Shown piece by piece: positions 6,804 to 8,363 of a stretch of 8,363 bases of DNA. This DNA comes from Thioalkalivibrio sp. (GTDB lineage Bacteria; Pseudomonadota; Gammaproteobacteria; Ectothiorhodospirales; Ectothiorhodospiraceae): assembly GCA_007133115.1 (NCBI GenBank), contig SLNI01000045.1:1-8363 (forward strand). Reading direction: 5' to 3'. A program made the position numbers and the translations under genes. Position 1 is the stretch's first letter. Each line of letters starts with the position of its first letter. The notes beneath the pieces were generated by a model, which saw only the letters and a list, made by a program, of their open reading frames with translations, was not told where the DNA came from and searched no databases.

Positions 6804-8363
6804 CTACAGCAGGATCATTTCGTTCTGGCCGGCTCCCGCCGGAATCATGGGGTACACGTTCTCGGTCTGGTCGGTGATGAAGTCCAGGAACACCAACCGG
6901 TCCTTCATCGCCAGCGCCTCGCGCAGTGCACCCTCGACATCGCCCGGCTGGTCGATGCGCATGCCGACGTGGCCGTAGCTCTCGGCCAGCTTCACGAAAT
7001 CAGGCAGCGCATCCATGTAGGACATCGCGTATCTGCCCTGGTAGAAGAACTCCTGCCACTGCCGCACCATGCCCAGGTAGCGATTGTTGAGGTTCACGAT
7101 CTTGATGGGCAACTGGTACTGAAGACAGGTGGACAGTTCCTGTATGCACATCTGGATACTGGCCTCGCCGGTCACACAGGCGACCGTCGCATCCGGAAAG
7201 GCGAACTGCGCGCCCATCGCAAACGGCAATCCCACGCCCATGGTCCCGAGCCCCCCCGAGTTGATCCAGCGGTTGGGCTTGTCGAAACGGTAGAACTGGG
7301 CAGCCCACATCTGGTGCTGGCCCACATCGGAGGTCACGATGGCGTCACCGCCGGTGAGCTCCCAGAGCTTCTGAACCACCATCTGGGGCTTGATGATCGG
7401 CGACTCGTGATCGTACTTCAGGCAGTCTTTCGCGCGCCACTCCTCGATCTGTTTCCACCAAGCCGCCAGCGCCTCCTGATCCGGCGTCTGCTTCATCGAC
7501 TCCAACTCGCGAATCATCTCGCGCAGGACCGGCTCGACCTGGCCCACGATCGGCACGTCGACCTTCACGTTCTTGGAGATCGAAGCCGGATCGACATCGA
7601 CGTGCACGATCTTCGCGTAGGGGCAGAACTTCTCGATGTTGCCCGTCACCCGGTCATCGAAGCGCGCACCGATCGCGATCAGCACGTCGGTGTAATGCAT
7701 GGCCATGTTGGCTTCATAGGTCCCGTGCATGCCGAGCATGCCCAGGAACTGCGGGTCGGATGCAGGGAAGCCACCCAGGCCCATCAGGGTGTTGGTGATC
7801 GGGTACCCGAGCTTGCGCGCGAACTCCGTCAGCGCCTCGGAAGCCTGGCCCAGAATGATGCCGCCACCGGTGTAGAGGATCGGCTTCTTCGCCGACAGGA
7901 TGAGTTCCAGCGCCTTGCGGATCTGACCGCCATGACCCCGTGTGGTCGGGTTGTAGGAGCGCATCTTGATCTGCTGCGGATACTCGAACACGCAGGTCTG
8001 CGCGGTCACGTCCTTCGGAATGTCCACCACCACCGGGCCGGGACGTCCCGTGGTCGCCACGTAAAACGCCTTCTTGATGGTAGTGGCCAGATCCGCCACG
8101 TCCTTGACCAGGAAGTTGTGTTTCACGCAGGGGCGGGTGATGCCCACGGTGTCCACCTCCTGGAAGGCGTCGTTGCCGATCATGTTGGTCGGCACCTGGC
8201 CGCTGAACACCACCAGGGGCACGGAATCCATGTAGGCATCGGCGATACCGGTCACCGCGTTCGTCGCCCCCGGGCCGGAGGTCACGAGCGCGACCCCGCA
8301 CTTGTTCGACGACTTCGCATAGCCTTCCGCGGCGTGCACGGCACCCTGCTCGTGGCGAACCAG
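6804..8363 (-). CDS. ilvB: Acetolactate synthase large (catalytic) subunit IlvB/IlvI, N-terminus cut off
   Basis: The last 519 residues of the ThDP-dependent enzyme that condenses two pyruvates to 2-acetolactate, or pyruvate with 2-oxobutyrate for isoleucine. The frame stays open to the window edge and the first residues read LVRHEQGAVHAAEGYA, so about 45-50 N-terminal residues lie outside. A GTG at 8339 is internal, not the start. Glu5 of RHEQ is the ThDP-activating glutamate. TSGPGATNAVTGI (28-40), GQVPTNMIGNDAFQE (55-69), the FAD-binding middle domain (about 145-290, with ARFDDRVTG at 233-241) and the C-terminal ThDP domain follow. The ThDP/Mg motif reads GEAS (399-402) and ends at NLNN (424-427), where the textbook form is GDGS. 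RQWQEFFY at 434-441 is normal. The protein is otherwise typical and complete to its stop. ilvH starts 15 bases downstream. Confidence 0.97.
   Translation of the reverse strand: MVRHEQGAVHAAEGYAKSSNKCGVALVTSGPGATNAVTGIADAYMDSVPLVVFSGQVPTNMIGNDAFQEVDTVGITRPCVKHNFLVKDVADLATTIKKAFYVATTGRPGPVVVDIPKDVTAQTCVFEYPQQIKMRSYNPTTRGHGGQIRKALELILSAKKPILYTGGGIILGQASEALTEFARKLGYPITNTLMGLGGFPASDPQFLGMLGMHGTYEANMAMHYTDVLIAIGARFDDRVTGNIEKFCPYAKIVHVDVDPASISKNVKVDVPIVGQVEPVLREMIRELESMKQTPDQEALAAWWKQIEEWRAKDCLKYDHESPIIKPQMVVQKLWELTGGDAIVTSDVGQHQMWAAQFYRFDKPNRWINSGGLGTMGVGLPFAMGAQFAFPDATVACVTGEASIQMCIQELSTCLQYQLPIKIVNLNNRYLGMVRQWQEFFYQGRYAMSYMDALPDFVKLAESYGHVGMRIDQPGDVEGALREALAMKDRLVFLDFITDQTENVYPMIPAGAGQNEMILL

Overview
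This window is a GC-rich stretch from a chromosome of a proteobacterium, most likely a gammaproteobacterium (Chromatiales/Ectothiorhodospiraceae-like; this is inferred from remembered protein similarity and gene order, with no search run). It holds nine protein genes, all on the minus strand and tightly packed. It looks like core chromosome rather than a mobile island. I saw no RNA gene, insertion sequence, phage gene or CRISPR array, and no gene-free stretch longer than about 140 bases.

Read in the direction of transcription (high to low coordinates), the order is: ilvB (acetolactate synthase large subunit, cut by the right edge), ilvH (its regulatory small subunit), ilvC (ketol-acid reductoisomerase), a psd-family gene, pssA (phosphatidylserine synthase), leuA (2-isopropylmalate synthase), a family-4 Fe-S uracil-DNA glycosylase, rimI (ribosomal protein bS18 N-acetyltransferase), and a secreted Sel1-repeat protein. 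IlvBH and IlvC carry out the first two common steps of valine/isoleucine synthesis, and LeuA draws 2-oxoisovalerate from that pathway into leucine. Two phospholipid genes sit between them and overlap by ATGA. The ilv-psd-pssA-leuA order is a recurring proteobacterial arrangement.

The main oddity is the psd-family protein. Its gene is intact, but the serine that psd proenzymes cleave to form the pyruvoyl cofactor is a histidine (His175), and the conserved catalytic histidine position aligns with Tyr95. Only the PADG aspartate remains. It therefore looks like a pseudoenzyme still held in the phospholipid/branched-chain operon. Smaller points of interest are a perfect 10-bp hairpin just after ilvC, a candidate ilvC promoter with an imperfect inverted repeat over its -10 box, and a Gly-Glu-Ala-Ser form of the ThDP/Mg motif in IlvB.

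I did not find a novel multi-gene system. Apart from the psd-like protein the window is ordinary housekeeping DNA.
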